A stretch of DNA of 61,472 bases from Gammaproteobacteria bacterium (GTDB lineage: Bacteria > Pseudomonadota > Gammaproteobacteria > Competibacterales > Competibacteraceae). This document shows positions 36,411 to 46,263 of this stretch, piece after piece. The stretch is from contig JACKNE010000018.1 of assembly GCA_024235035.1 (NCBI GenBank), forward strand, positions 1-61,472, given 5' to 3'. A program made the position numbers and the translations under genes. Position 1 is the first letter of the stretch. Every line of letters begins with the position of its first letter. The notes beneath the pieces are model-generated. The model saw only the letters and a list, made by a program, of their open reading frames with translations. It searched no databases and was not told the origin of the DNA.

Positions 36411-38402
36411 ATGCAATCCGAGTTTGTCAATGCGTTATTCGCCTGGGTAGCTGCTCATCCGGGCTGGATGGGCCTGGTTATTTTTATCATCGCGATGACC
36501 GAATCGCTGACCATCATCGGTATCATCATCCCCGGCGCCTTGGTGATGTTTAGTTTGGGTGCATTGATCGGTCTCGGTCACTTGGAATTCTGGAGCGCTT
36601 ACTGGTGGTCGACCTGGGGGGCCATCGCCGGTGACGCCATTAGCTTCTGGATCGGTCGAGTGTTCCATCAGGGCATTCGGCGTATCTGGCCGTTTACCAA
36701 GCACCCGGAGATGATCGCCCGCAGCGAGGATTTTTTCCGCAAACACGGCGGCAAAGGGGTGCTGCTGGGTCGTTTCTTTGGTCCGGTGCGCGGTACGATC
36801 CCCACCGTGGCCGGGATGATGGATATGTCCTGGCGTCACTTCATGATCGCTAACGTGATCTCGGCGATTCTGTGGGCGCCGGCCTATCTGATTCCCGGCA
36901 TGTTTTTCGGTGCATCGCTGGATATCGCCTCCCGCGTCGCTGGGCGATTGGTCGTGCTGATCCTGATCATTGCCGTGTTGTTGTGGCTGACCGTCTGGTT
37001 GGTGACTCATGCGGCGCGATTGTTCCAGTCTCATGCGACCGACTGGTTGCAACGGTTCACCGCTTGGAGTCAGGGTCGGCGCTTTATCGGCCCTATCAGC
37101 GCCTCATTGCTCGATCCTCGCGAGGGTGAATTACGCGGCTTGGCTACCTTGGCAACGCTACTGCTGGGCGGAGTAATGCTGCTCAGCCTGAGTTTGAGTG
37201 CGGCTGGCCAGCAGTTACCGAGCGGTTTGGATCAAAGTCTCTATTACTTTTTCCAGGATCTGCGCACACCCTGGGCCGACGTCCTGATGGTGTTCACCGC
37301 CGAGCTGGGCGATTATCAGGTCACCCTACCGGTCAGCTTGGTGGTGTTCGGCTGGCTGGTCTGGCGACGCAACCATTCGGCGGCTTGGCACTGGTTGGCG
37401 GCGTTGGGCTTCGGCATGGCTACCAACCTGCTGTTTCGTTGGTTGTTGCCGGTGCCCAGTCCTGTCGAGGTCACGCAGGGAGTACAGAGTTATTCTTTCG
37501 CTTCCAGCCACGCCACATTCAGTACCCTGGTGTTCGGTTTTCTGGCGGCCCTGATCGCCCGGGAGATGCCCTTGGCTCGCCGTTGGAGCGTTTACCTGAC
37601 GGCAGCCTTCCTGATCGTGCCCATCGCCTTCGCCCGGCTGTATCTGGGTATTCACTGGTTGACGGATACTTTGGCTGGTTTATGCCTGGGGCTCATTTGG
37701 GTGACGGTGCTGGGTATTGCCTACAATCGTCATCCCAAGGCGAAACTGCCATGGCGTAGGCTGCTCGCCTATAGCGTGATCGTGTTGCTGGCGACCGATC
37801 TGTTGCACGTCAGCCTCGATTACCAGACCGATTTGCAGCGCTATCGGCCGAACGTTGTGCTGCATATCCAGGCGCGAGATCAGTGGTGGCGGGATGGTTG
37901 GCGAGAGCTACCCCGACAGCGGCTGGATTTTCAAGGTCATCACCGCCAGAATCTGACCGTGCAATGGGCGGAAACGCGTGCACAGATGGAGCGGCGATTG
38001 CGCGAGGTGGGTTGGCAACCCGCGCCAGTGCCCAATTTGAAAAGTCTGTTGCTCTGGTTGAGTCCTCAGGTCGAGTTACGGGAATTGCCGGTGTTACCGC
38101 AACTGCACGGGGGACGGGAGGATGAATTGACCATGGTGTATTACGGCGCCGATCCCAAGACTCGCTGGTTGCTGCGGTTCTGGGATGTCGGTGAGCGCTT
38201 GCGGGAAGGCGATCTGCCGATCTGGGTCGGCAGTATCAGTCGGCAAAAACGCGAACCCCGGATGCGTCTATTCACCTTGGCCGTGGACGACCCGGGATAC
38301 CCTGTCCCAACCGATCTGTTGACCTCCGCTTGGCAGGGCTTGCAAACGCGACAAGTCACGGGTTCCAATTCTGATGAACCCATCACCTTGATTGCTGACT
38401 GA
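36411..38402 (+). CDS. DedA-PAP2-LssY fusion membrane protein
   Basis: The 663-residue protein joins three parts. Residues 1-210 are a DedA/VTT flippase-like domain (ESLTIIGIIIPGALVMF, then FFGPVRGTIPTVAGMMDM). Residues about 230-450 are a PAP2 phosphatase with conserved SSHATFSTLVF and RLYLGIHWLTD histidine motifs. Residues about 470-660 form a soluble LssY-type C-terminal domain. It probably flips and dephosphorylates a phospholipid or undecaprenyl-type lipid at the inner membrane. The downstream gene begins 12 nt later, so they may share a transcript. Confidence 0.88.
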   Translation: MQSEFVNALFAWVAAHPGWMGLVIFIIAMTESLTIIGIIIPGALVMFSLGALIGLGHLEFWSAYWWSTWGAIAGDAISFWIGRVFHQGIRRIWPFTKHPEMIARSEDFFRKHGGKGVLLGRFFGPVRGTIPTVAGMMDMSWRHFMIANVISAILWAPAYLIPGMFFGASLDIASRVAGRLVVLILIIAVLLWLTVWLVTHAARLFQSHATDWLQRFTAWSQGRRFIGPISASLLDPREGELRGLATLATLLLGGVMLLSLSLSAAGQQLPSGLDQSLYYFFQDLRTPWADVLMVFTAELGDYQVTLPVSLVVFGWLVWRRNHSAAWHWLAALGFGMATNLLFRWLLPVPSPVEVTQGVQSYSFASSHATFSTLVFGFLAALIAREMPLARRWSVYLTAAFLIVPIAFARLYLGIHWLTDTLAGLCLGLIWVTVLGIAYNRHPKAKLPWRRLLAYSVIVLLATDLLHVSLDYQTDLQRYRPNVVLHIQARDQWWRDGWRELPRQRLDFQGHHRQNLTVQWAETRAQMERRLREVGWQPAPVPNLKSLLLWLSPQVELRELPVLPQLHGGREDELTMVYYGADPKTRWLLRFWDVGERLREGDLPIWVGSISRQKREPRMRLFTLAVDDPGYPVPTDLLTSAWQGLQTRQVTGSNSDEPITLIAD

Positions 38403-38414
38403 GAGGATTGACCA

Positions 38415-38960
38415 ATGCTGATCAGAGCTGAAACTTCGTGCCTGCTGGTGGTGGATTTCCAGGAACGACTGATGCCTGCCATCCACAACGCCGATAGCGT
38501 TGTTGCCAACGGCGCCTGGCTGGTCCAGATCGCCCAGCGACTGAAGATTCCGGTGTTGGTCTCGGAACAGTATCCCAAAGGACTGGGTCCTACAGTGGCG
38601 GCGATTCGCGATTGGCTGCCTGCGGCAGCATTCATGGAAAAAATGCATTTCTCCTGTGCCGCCGAGTTGGATTGCATGAGGCGCATCGATGCGCTCGGTC
38701 GTCAACAAATCATCGTCATCGGCGCCGAAGCGCATGTTTGTGTACTGCAAACCGCACTGGATTTGCAGGGGGCCGGCAAGGCGATCTATCTGGTCGCTGA
38801 TGCGGTTTCCTCCCGATCGCCGCGCGATGTGGAACTGGCGGTGGAGCGGATGCGCGCCGAGGGAGTCCAAGTGGTCAGCCGCGAAATGGTCGCTTTCGAG
38901 TGGTTACACCGATCTGGTACTGACAACTTCCGTGAGATCAGCCGCGAATTTTTGCGCTAA
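38415..38960 (+). CDS. Isochorismatase-family cysteine hydrolase
   Basis: The 181-residue protein belongs to the isochorismatase-like hydrolases (YcaC type). The catalytic Asp is in LLVVDFQERLMPAI (near residue 13), the Lys in MEKMHFSC and the nucleophile Cys in GAEAHVCVLQTALDL (near residue 114). The substrate is unknown. It follows the DedA/PAP2 gene by 12 nt and precedes the formaldehyde-detoxification pair by 45 nt. Confidence 0.87.
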   Translation: MLIRAETSCLLVVDFQERLMPAIHNADSVVANGAWLVQIAQRLKIPVLVSEQYPKGLGPTVAAIRDWLPAAAFMEKMHFSCAAELDCMRRIDALGRQQIIVIGAEAHVCVLQTALDLQGAGKAIYLVADAVSSRSPRDVELAVERMRAEGVQVVSREMVAFEWLHRSGTDNFREISREFLR

Positions 38961-39005
38961 CCTGAACCTGAATGATGCTCTAACTGCTGGAGGAGAAACA
39001 TATCC

Positions 39006-40115
39006 ATGAAAGCGCGCGCTGCGGTCGCCTGGGAACCACAAAAACCACTGGTCATCGAAGAAGTCGATGTCGAAGGACCGAAAGCAGGCGAAGTTCTGCT
39101 GAGAGTCGTCGCCACGGGCGTCTGCCATACCGACGCCTTCACGCTGTCCGGAGACGATCCGGAAGGCGCGTTCCCCTGTATCCTGGGTCACGAAGGCGGC
39201 TGTGAAGTCGTGGAGTGTGGTCCCGGTGTCCAAGGTTTGCAACCGGGTGACCACGTCATCCCGCTTTACATCCCGGAATGTGGCGAGTGCGAATATTGCC
39301 GCTCGACCAAAACCAATCTGTGTCAGTCCATCGCCGCCACGGTGTGGACCGGCTATATGCCCGATCACACCCGCCGGTTTTCCTGCCGCGGGACGCCGTT
39401 GTTTCATTACATGGGTTGCTCGACCTTCGCCGAATACACGGTGGTTCCGGAAATCGCTCTGGCCAAGATCAACCCGGCGGCGCCGTTGGACAAAGTCTGC
39501 CTGCTAGGTTGTGGCGTGACCACCGGCATCGGCGCGGTGCTGAATACCGCCAAAGTGGAGCCAGGCGCCACGGTCGCCGTCTTCGGTCTGGGCGGCATTG
39601 GCCTGTCGGTGATTCAGGGCGCGGTCATGGCGCAGGCCGGGCGGATCATCGCGATCGACGTCAACCCCGACAAATTCGCCATGGCGACGGCGTTGGGCGC
39701 AACCGACACGCTCAACCCAGCTCAGATCAGCGGCAACGTGGTTGACGCCGTCAAGGAGATGACCAACGGTGGCGTGGATTATTCCTTCGAATGCATCGGC
39801 AACGTCGAGATCATGCGCCAGGCCTTGGAGTGTTGCCACATGGGTTGGGGCGTTTCCACGATCATCGGTGTCGCCGGCGCCGGTCAGGAAATCCGTACTC
39901 GGCCTTTCCAATTGGTCACGGGACGAACCTGGAAGGGCACCGCTTTCGGTGGGGTCAAGGGACGCACGCAATTACCCGATTATGTGGAGAATTATCTCCA
40001 GGGCAAGATCGAGTTGGATCGCATGGTGACGCATACCCTGCCACTGGAGCAGATCAACACCGCTTTCGATCTGATGCATGAAGGCAAGAGCATCCGCTCG
40101 GTGATCCTATTTTAG
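39006..40115 (+). CDS. frmA: S-(hydroxymethyl)glutathione dehydrogenase (class III ADH)
   Basis: The 369-residue zinc enzyme oxidises the glutathione adduct of formaldehyde with NAD. The catalytic zinc segment CHTDAFTLSG and GHEGGCEVVE, the structural-zinc cysteines CGECEYCRSTKTNLC, and the NAD motif GLGGIGLSVI are all present. Length and sequence are typical of class III enzymes. The next gene encodes the following pathway step, with 15 nt between them. AGGAG lies upstream of the ATG. Confidence 0.95.
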   Translation: MKARAAVAWEPQKPLVIEEVDVEGPKAGEVLLRVVATGVCHTDAFTLSGDDPEGAFPCILGHEGGCEVVECGPGVQGLQPGDHVIPLYIPECGECEYCRSTKTNLCQSIAATVWTGYMPDHTRRFSCRGTPLFHYMGCSTFAEYTVVPEIALAKINPAAPLDKVCLLGCGVTTGIGAVLNTAKVEPGATVAVFGLGGIGLSVIQGAVMAQAGRIIAIDVNPDKFAMATALGATDTLNPAQISGNVVDAVKEMTNGGVDYSFECIGNVEIMRQALECCHMGWGVSTIIGVAGAGQEIRTRPFQLVTGRTWKGTAFGGVKGRTQLPDYVENYLQGKIELDRMVTHTLPLEQINTAFDLMHEGKSIRSVILF

Positions 40116-40130
40116 TTTTAGGAGTGAGGC

Positions 40131-40970
40131 GTGGAACATATCGAGGCGATCAAAGAATTCGGCGGCTGGCTGAATCGTTACCGGCATGACTCGGCGACCT
40201 GTCATTGTTCGATGACCTTCTCCGTTTATCTGCCGCCCCAGGCGCAAACGGAGAAGGTTCCGGCCATCTACTGGCTGTCTGGTCTGACCTGTACGGATGA
40301 CAATTTCCGCGTCAAGGCGGGGGCGCAGCGTTATGCGGCGGAATTGGGGCTGGCGCTGGTCATTCCCGACACCAGCCCCCGAGGTCTGGACGTGCCAGAC
40401 GTGCCGGAGCGCTACGATCTCGGCCAGGGCGCCGGCTTCTACATCAACGCCACTCAAGCGCCGTGGTCGCAGCATTACCAGATGTATGACTACATCACCC
40501 GTGAGCTACCTGCCTTGGTTGAGGCGGAATTGCCCCTGATTCCTGGCCGGCGCTCGATTAGCGGGCACTCGATGGGTGGGCATGGCGCGCTGATTTGCGC
40601 CTTGAAGGAACCGGGTGTCTATCGATCCGTGTCTGCTTTTGCGCCGATTTGTCACCCCATGGCGTGTGGTTGGGGGCAAGGCTGCTTCAAGGCCTACCTG
40701 GGCCATGATCGGGAGATCTGGGCCGCTTACGATGCGGCTCGCTTGATCGAAGCTGGCGCGGCGGCCACTCCTCTGCTGATCGATCAAGGCACCGCCGATG
40801 AATTCTTGGCTGGGCAACTGCATCCGATGTCGCTGGAGCGCGTTTGCACCGCCCGGGATTTTCCGCTGACCCTCCGCTGGCAAGAAGGTTACGATCACAG
40901 CTATCACTTTATCGCGACCTTCATTGGTGAGCATTTGACTTGGCATGCCAAGGCGTTGCGGGAAGCTTGA
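40131..40970 (+). CDS. fghA: S-formylglutathione hydrolase
   Basis: The 279-residue esterase hydrolyses S-formylglutathione to formate and glutathione, completing glutathione-dependent formaldehyde removal. The nucleophile elbow is GHSMGGHGALI near residue 147, the acid lies in DQGTADEFL and the His in GYDHSYHFI. YWLSGLTCTDDNF near residue 45 is the family oxyanion region. The start is a GTG preceded by AGGAGTGAGG. It is co-transcribed with the dehydrogenase gene. Confidence 0.94.
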   Translation: MEHIEAIKEFGGWLNRYRHDSATCHCSMTFSVYLPPQAQTEKVPAIYWLSGLTCTDDNFRVKAGAQRYAAELGLALVIPDTSPRGLDVPDVPERYDLGQGAGFYINATQAPWSQHYQMYDYITRELPALVEAELPLIPGRRSISGHSMGGHGALICALKEPGVYRSVSAFAPICHPMACGWGQGCFKAYLGHDREIWAAYDAARLIEAGAAATPLLIDQGTADEFLAGQLHPMSLERVCTARDFPLTLRWQEGYDHSYHFIATFIGEHLTWHAKALREA

Positions 40971-40996
40971 CGATCGTATCAAATAGAAAATCGACA

Positions 40997-41590
40997 GTGA
41001 AACAAGAGCTTTTGAAATTATTGCGGAGTCTACTGCGTGGAGAGCTCAGTCGTGTCCGCCGCCGCAAGAACCAGTCGCCCTGGTTGATGGGCGGATTGGT
41101 CGTGACAATTGTCGCGATCAGCTATTTTCTGCATGAACCCAAGGCCCCATCTTCGACCCTTCCCAAGGGGGCGGAGTTGGCCTGCGCAGTCAAAACCGTC
41201 TACGACGGCGATACCCTGACCGCGATCTGCCCAGCCGGCCAGGTCAAGGTGCGGATGTTTGGCATCGATGCGCCGGAAATGGGCCAAAAACCGTGGGGTG
41301 AGCATGCCAAGCAGGTATTGCGAAGTCTATTAGCGGGCCATGATCCAGTGCGGTTGCGGGTGATGGATCAGGACCGCTATGGCCGGACCGTCGCTCAGGT
41401 CCTCGTCGGCGAGCGCGATGTCGGTTTAGAGTTGGTTCGACAAGGGCAAGCGGTCATGTATGAGCAATATAACGATTCACCGGTGTATCGGCAGGCGCAG
41501 GCCGAAGCCAAAAAAGCCCGGCGCGGCATCTGGGAAAAATCCGGTAATCAACAGGATCCTGCCGCGTGGCGGCGACTGAATCCGCGTTAG
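40997..41590 (+). CDS. Membrane-anchored thermonuclease-like (SNase) protein
   Basis: The 197-residue protein has an N-terminal basic region and one membrane span (about 30-48, WLMGGLVVTIVAISYF), then a staphylococcal-nuclease-like fold. The catalytic set is visible: the Asp in VYDGDTL, the Arg in VRMFGIDAPE and the downstream Arg/Glu stretch DRYGRTVAQV. It should act as a nuclease outside the inner membrane. The start is uncertain: GTG at 40997 is preferred over the upstream frame that overlaps fghA. Confidence 0.8.
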   Translation: MKQELLKLLRSLLRGELSRVRRRKNQSPWLMGGLVVTIVAISYFLHEPKAPSSTLPKGAELACAVKTVYDGDTLTAICPAGQVKVRMFGIDAPEMGQKPWGEHAKQVLRSLLAGHDPVRLRVMDQDRYGRTVAQVLVGERDVGLELVRQGQAVMYEQYNDSPVYRQAQAEAKKARRGIWEKSGNQQDPAAWRRLNPR

Positions 41591-41837
41591 TGTCTTTTAG
41601 TCGTTACAAGGTGATTGTTTACTTTAATCAGTCGTTAATTTAGATGTTCCTAGGTATTTGTCGATGTAGGGTATCGAGTCTATTCTTGACGGTATGCATG
41701 CACAGATTCTCGTCTTTAAGTTGAAAGGAAATCCACGTGATCTTCGGTCTCAAGGAGTAAGAAGCCATGAACTGTTTGTTTCAGATGTGGAAATCCGCTT
41801 GACCGAACTCAATCGAATCGTTTGTGGGGTAATCTAA
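41591..41837. promoter_or_regulatory. Leader region of the secreted repeat protein
   Basis: This 247-nt gap contains a small open frame at 41767-41802 (MNCLFQMWKSA, then stop) with AAGGAG eight nucleotides before its ATG. A leader peptide is possible but not supported by any other evidence. I see no clear promoter elements that can be told apart from chance. Confidence 0.3.
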
Positions 41838-44800
41838 ATGACTAAAAATCACGCAAATTTTAGGCATTTGGCGAGATTTCTTGCTTTACTGCTGGGGCTG
41901 TGTGTCGCGCTATTGAGTTTTTCCGCACGGGTACAGGCACAGGCCGCTTTGGAGTCCCCAGCGCCGAGCGCCTTTGTGCGCAGTGGAGTTGGACTGATTC
42001 GAGGTTGGGCATGTGCCGCGACCCAGATCGAGATCAGCATTGACGACGGGCCACGCCGACCGGCTGGGTATGGCACCGTGCGTGGTGATACGCAAAGCGT
42101 GTGCGGCGACCGCAACAACGGCTTTGGGTTGACCATCAACTGGAACAACATCGGTGATGGCGTGCATAATCTGCGCGCCTTCGCCGACGATGTCGAATTC
42201 GCGAACGTCGACTTTACGGTGATCACCTTGGGCGAGGATTTCGTGCGTGGGCTGATCCGGAATTATCTACTGCCGAATTTCCCCGGTTCGGGCCAATCCG
42301 CCCCGGTGCACTGGTCCGAATCCCATCAGAATTTCGTCTTTGCGCAACCGACCTCGGTACCGGAACCGACCAATCCACCGTTGCCCGTCGCGCGCGCCCA
42401 CTTGGAATCACCCACGCAAGGGTCATTTGAAAGCGGCGTGGGTCTGATCCGGGGTTGGGTGTGCGATGCGACGCAGGTCGAAATCAGCGTCGATGGCGGG
42501 TCGCGCCTGCCGACCGCCTATGGCACGCCGCGAGGCGATACGGAAGCGGTCTGTGGCGACCGCAACAACGGTTTCGGGCTGACCGTCAACTGGAACAACA
42601 TCGGCGATGGCATCCACAATCTGCAGGCGTTTGCCGACGGTGTCGAGTTTGCCAGCGTCAATTTCGCGGTGACGACATTGGGAGAAGAGTTTCTGACTGG
42701 CATCGACCGCAAGATCGCCCTGCAAGATTTTCCGGGAGACGGCGCGACCACGATTCTGCGTTGGTCGGAACCGGATCAGAACTTCACCTTGGCCGAGACC
42801 ACCGCCACGCCCGCGAAACTCGCGTTGGTGTCCTTGATCACCGACTTGAGCAACATATTTGCCCTCACAGGCGCCAGCACCAGCTCCACGAACACTACCG
42901 GTATTCGAGCCGCCAAAAATGCCCGCGGCCAACCGACGCAACTGAGTGGCCTCGCCTGGGCTGACACTCAGACCCGTCAAGCCGCTGATGTCCAACTGAC
43001 GGCGGACGGCCTGCCTGTAGTCTATACCGACTCGGCAGGCGTCGAGGCGCGATTCAGCGCCTTCACGGACACCACGACCACGATCAGCTTCCATGATCGG
43101 GCCGGCAACGTTCAAGCCGGGCCGGTGACGGTGCCGATCGATGCCAGCCTGATCCTGGCGCTGCAAGAAGTCGCCCGCCGCGTGCTCGCTACTGCGCAGC
43201 GCGCCGAAACCGACGGGAGCGAACGGCGCTTGGCCGAGACAGCGCCGCTTACTGCCGATTCAGCGTTGCCCGCCGCGACTACTGGGCAAGTGTTCAATCT
43301 GAGTCAACTCCTGGCCAACGTCTACTGGTTTGGTAGCCTGGCGGCCGGCGAAACGGTCTGCGCGGTCGGCAGAGCCGCCACTGCGGCCCAAGTCCACGGA
43401 CTCATCGCCCCGACCGCCTGTCAATCACCCTTGATCACCGCGCTCTTGTCGCGTTTCAACACCCGCCAGGGACAGGCCGACGTGCCGGAGGTGGGCGTTG
43501 ACCCCACCGCCCAGCAAGCCTTGCGTTTCGACGACGATGTCACCACAGCGCCCTGTGATCCGGCGACTGACAGCGCCAGCTGCCTGATCGAGTCCACCGT
43601 TCAATTGCAGGAACGTGAACAAACAGTGACGCCACCGGTTCAACCGACCTACGCGTTAACGCTGAATACCGCAGGAACGGGGAGTGGTGCGGTCGGCGGT
43701 GGTGGCCACTACTTGGATGGAGCGGTAGTGAATCTGACGGCTACCCCGGATGCGGAAAGCACCTTCGCGGGTTGGAGTCCGGCACCTTGTGCGGCCAGCT
43801 TCAGCATGCCGGCCCAGGACCTGGTCTGTACGGCGACCTTCAACCGAAATGTTGACGGCGGCGTCCATACGGTGACCGCCATAGCGGGGCTGGGGGGAAG
43901 CATTACCCCGTCCATGCGGATCGTCGAAGCCGGCGCGATCGCCAGTTTCACCGTCACGCCCGATATCGGCTACCAGATTGTCTCGGTGACGGGTTGTGAT
44001 GGTCATTTGGATGGTGCGGTCTACACGACAGGACCGATTACCGGAGCGTGTACGGTCAACGCCAGCTTCACCACCCAGCTGACCTATGCCCTGACCCTGA
44101 GCACAGCGGGGACGGGAAGCGGCACGGTTGAGGGTAGCGGCAATTATTTGGCCGGGACGGAAGTGGCGATTGCCGCCACTCCGGATGCGGGGAGTACCTT
44201 TGTGGGTTGGAGTCCGGCGCCCTGCGCGACGCGTTTCAGCATGCCGGCCCAAGATCTGGTCTGTACGGCGACCTTCAATCAGCTCGATGGTCATGCGTTC
44301 GCGTTATCGGTGACTAAGGCTGGTAACGGTGAGGGTGAGGTTACGAGCAACCCTTCAGGCATCGCTTGTGGTTCGCAGTGTTCAGCCGAATACGCGGCCA
44401 GTACGGTGGTGACGCTGACGGCGCGCGCCCTGGGCAATTCCTCGTTCGCAGCTTGGAGTGGGGCGTGTAGCGGTAGCGACAGTCAATGTGTGGTCACGAT
44501 GGACCAGGCGCAAAGTGTGACTGCGACGTTCCTCCAGGGACAACAAGGGGAGGTGCGGTTTAATCTCTCCTGGGCGACCCTGGCGGATCTCGACCTTTAT
44601 GTGACCGATCCTTGCGGTAATCTGATTTACTACGGGGCCACATCGGCGACTTGCCAAGGCGCGACGGGGATCTTGGACATCGATGCCAACGCGGAGAGCC
44701 CCGTGCTCAACCCAGCGGAAAATATCTTCTGGTCCAGCAATCCTCCAACCGGGCAGTATCAGGTGCAGGTTTGTTATTTTCTGTCTCGGGATGCCGGCCC

Positions 44801-44906
44801 ATCTCCCTACCAAGTATTCATTCAGGTGGGGAGCACCTCGCAGACGGTGACCGGCTCGATCGCTTACAACGATCCCTGCCAGACGGTGGGAACGTTCACT
44901 TTCTGA
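41838..44906 (+). CDS. Secreted repeat protein with InlB-B-type repeats and YfaP-like C-terminus
   Basis: The 1022-residue protein starts with a signal peptide (about 1-35, ending VQAQA). Two copies of an approximately 140-residue domain follow (about 37-175 and 188-325), each with GVGLIRGW, a conserved Cys pair and GDRNNGFGLT plus NWNNIGDG. A unique middle region (330-600) has no recognised domain. Then come two bacterial repeat units (YALTL...AGTGSG...GWSPAPC), a related third, and a C-terminal domain like YfaP/DUF2135 (LSWATLADLDLYVTDPCGN). It is probably exported and surface- or matrix-associated. A strong terminator follows. Confidence 0.82.
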   Translation: MTKNHANFRHLARFLALLLGLCVALLSFSARVQAQAALESPAPSAFVRSGVGLIRGWACAATQIEISIDDGPRRPAGYGTVRGDTQSVCGDRNNGFGLTINWNNIGDGVHNLRAFADDVEFANVDFTVITLGEDFVRGLIRNYLLPNFPGSGQSAPVHWSESHQNFVFAQPTSVPEPTNPPLPVARAHLESPTQGSFESGVGLIRGWVCDATQVEISVDGGSRLPTAYGTPRGDTEAVCGDRNNGFGLTVNWNNIGDGIHNLQAFADGVEFASVNFAVTTLGEEFLTGIDRKIALQDFPGDGATTILRWSEPDQNFTLAETTATPAKLALVSLITDLSNIFALTGASTSSTNTTGIRAAKNARGQPTQLSGLAWADTQTRQAADVQLTADGLPVVYTDSAGVEARFSAFTDTTTTISFHDRAGNVQAGPVTVPIDASLILALQEVARRVLATAQRAETDGSERRLAETAPLTADSALPAATTGQVFNLSQLLANVYWFGSLAAGETVCAVGRAATAAQVHGLIAPTACQSPLITALLSRFNTRQGQADVPEVGVDPTAQQALRFDDDVTTAPCDPATDSASCLIESTVQLQEREQTVTPPVQPTYALTLNTAGTGSGAVGGGGHYLDGAVVNLTATPDAESTFAGWSPAPCAASFSMPAQDLVCTATFNRNVDGGVHTVTAIAGLGGSITPSMRIVEAGAIASFTVTPDIGYQIVSVTGCDGHLDGAVYTTGPITGACTVNASFTTQLTYALTLSTAGTGSGTVEGSGNYLAGTEVAIAATPDAGSTFVGWSPAPCATRFSMPAQDLVCTATFNQLDGHAFALSVTKAGNGEGEVTSNPSGIACGSQCSAEYAASTVVTLTARALGNSSFAAWSGACSGSDSQCVVTMDQAQSVTATFLQGQQGEVRFNLSWATLADLDLYVTDPCGNLIYYGATSATCQGATGILDIDANAESPVLNPAENIFWSSNPPTGQYQVQVCYFLSRDAGPSPYQVFIQVGSTSQTVTGSIAYNDPCQTVGTFTF

Positions 44907-44933
44907 CGCCGGGCTTCCTGATGCAAGCGCTTC

Positions 44934-44979
44934 GCTGGCCGGTGAAGCGATCATGGATCGCTGGCCAGCAAAGTTTTTG
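44934..44979 (+). terminator. Rho-independent terminator of the repeat-protein gene
   Basis: Arms GCTGGCC (44934-44940) plus GCGATC (44947-44952) pair with GATCGC (44956-44961) plus GGCCAGC (44963-44969), with an unpaired internal segment between the two parts. The stem is followed by five T residues (44974-44978). Position and form fit an intrinsic terminator. Confidence 0.75.
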
Positions 44980-45114
44980 TCGCCCATGGGTAGTTGTTAG
45001 ATAAGGACATGATATTTGAAGAAATAAAAAAATATCCCTCGCCCTTCGGGAGAGATTGGGGATGAGATGCTGTGCAATGCCTTATAACGCTATAGGAGCG
45101 CCTCATCAGGCGGC

Positions 45115-46263
45115 GTGGTGAGCGGTGAAACCTTGACGCTAGCGGTTCTACCCATCGATCTCGCGGTCATCCGCCATGACCAGGGTCGGTACCGATGCGA
45201 AGGCGCCTGGACGCTGGACGGCATCGTCGATCTGGATCAGCGCTTGCGCGACATTCGTTGGCCGCCGGGCGTTGTGCAATTAGAGGGTTCCTTCATTCGG
45301 GCGCTGGATACCATCGGTGCGTTGCAACTGCATAACCTGAGCGCTGAATTGGAACAGACCGGCCATGTCATTCAGTTGACTGGCTGGCGCGAGGAGCATC
45401 GGGCACTGCTGGACTTGGTTCGCGACCGTCTCACGGCAGATGGGCTCGTCGAATCGCCGGGGCGATCGGCCAATGTCCTGGAGCGGCTGGGCCGGCAGGC
45501 GATGCATCATATGCATGGCGGTTTCGCTTTCCTGATCTTCATTGGCGAGGCGGCGACGGCCTTGGGACAGTTGCTCTTGCATCCTGGTCGGTTTCGCTGG
45601 CGTGCGCTGTTTGCCAATCTCGAAACGGCGGGTGTCCATGCCCTGCCGATCATCGCCCTGCTGGCCTTCATGATGGGCATCGTTATTGCCTACCAGGGTG
45701 GCCAGCAACTCAAGTTCTATGGCGCCAATATCTTTATCGTCGAACTGGTTTCACTGACCATGTTGCGTGAGTTGGCGCCGCTGATTACCGCGATCATCGT
45801 CGCCGGACGCACCGGGTCGTCGTACACCGCCCAGATTGGCACCATGCAGGTGACCGAGGAAGTGGACGCGCTGCGCACCATCGGTATTTCGCCAATGGAT
45901 TTGTTGGTGCTGCCCAAACTGCTGGCATTGACGGTGGCTTTGCCATTACTGACCGTATTTGCCGATGCACTGAGCGTGTTTGGCGGCATGGTCGTTGCCC
46001 AGGTCATGCTGGATGTCAAGTTCCAGGATTTTCTCGACCGGTTTCCGCAAGCCGTCAGTCTGACTTCATTTCTGCTGGGTGTGGGCAAAGCGCCCGTGTT
46101 TGCCGCGATCATTGCGCTGGTCGGTTGCTACCAGGGTTTCCAGGTGCGCGGTGGGGCCGACAGTGTCGGCCAGCAGACCACGATCAGTGTGGTGCAGGCG
46201 ATCTTTCTGGTGATCGCTGCCGATGCGCTATTCTCAGTACTGCTGGGTGGAGTCGGGCTGTGA
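45115..46263 (+). CDS. MlaE-type lipid ABC transporter permease with STAS domain
   Basis: The 382-residue permease has an N-terminal STAS-like region (about 1-110, VIRHDQGRYRCEGAWTLDG) fused to a MlaE/YrbE permease (about 140-380). The family core is ELAPLITAIIVAGRTGSSYT followed by EEVDALRTIGISP. Together with the ATPase and MCE protein downstream it forms a retrograde or anterograde phospholipid transporter of the inner membrane. The fused STAS domain takes the place of a separate MlaB. The start is GTG at 45115 or 45118. The stop overlaps the next start by four nucleotides (GTGA). Confidence 0.88.
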   Translation: MVSGETLTLAVLPIDLAVIRHDQGRYRCEGAWTLDGIVDLDQRLRDIRWPPGVVQLEGSFIRALDTIGALQLHNLSAELEQTGHVIQLTGWREEHRALLDLVRDRLTADGLVESPGRSANVLERLGRQAMHHMHGGFAFLIFIGEAATALGQLLLHPGRFRWRALFANLETAGVHALPIIALLAFMMGIVIAYQGGQQLKFYGANIFIVELVSLTMLRELAPLITAIIVAGRTGSSYTAQIGTMQVTEEVDALRTIGISPMDLLVLPKLLALTVALPLLTVFADALSVFGGMVVAQVMLDVKFQDFLDRFPQAVSLTSFLLGVGKAPVFAAIIALVGCYQGFQVRGGADSVGQQTTISVVQAIFLVIAADALFSVLLGGVGL

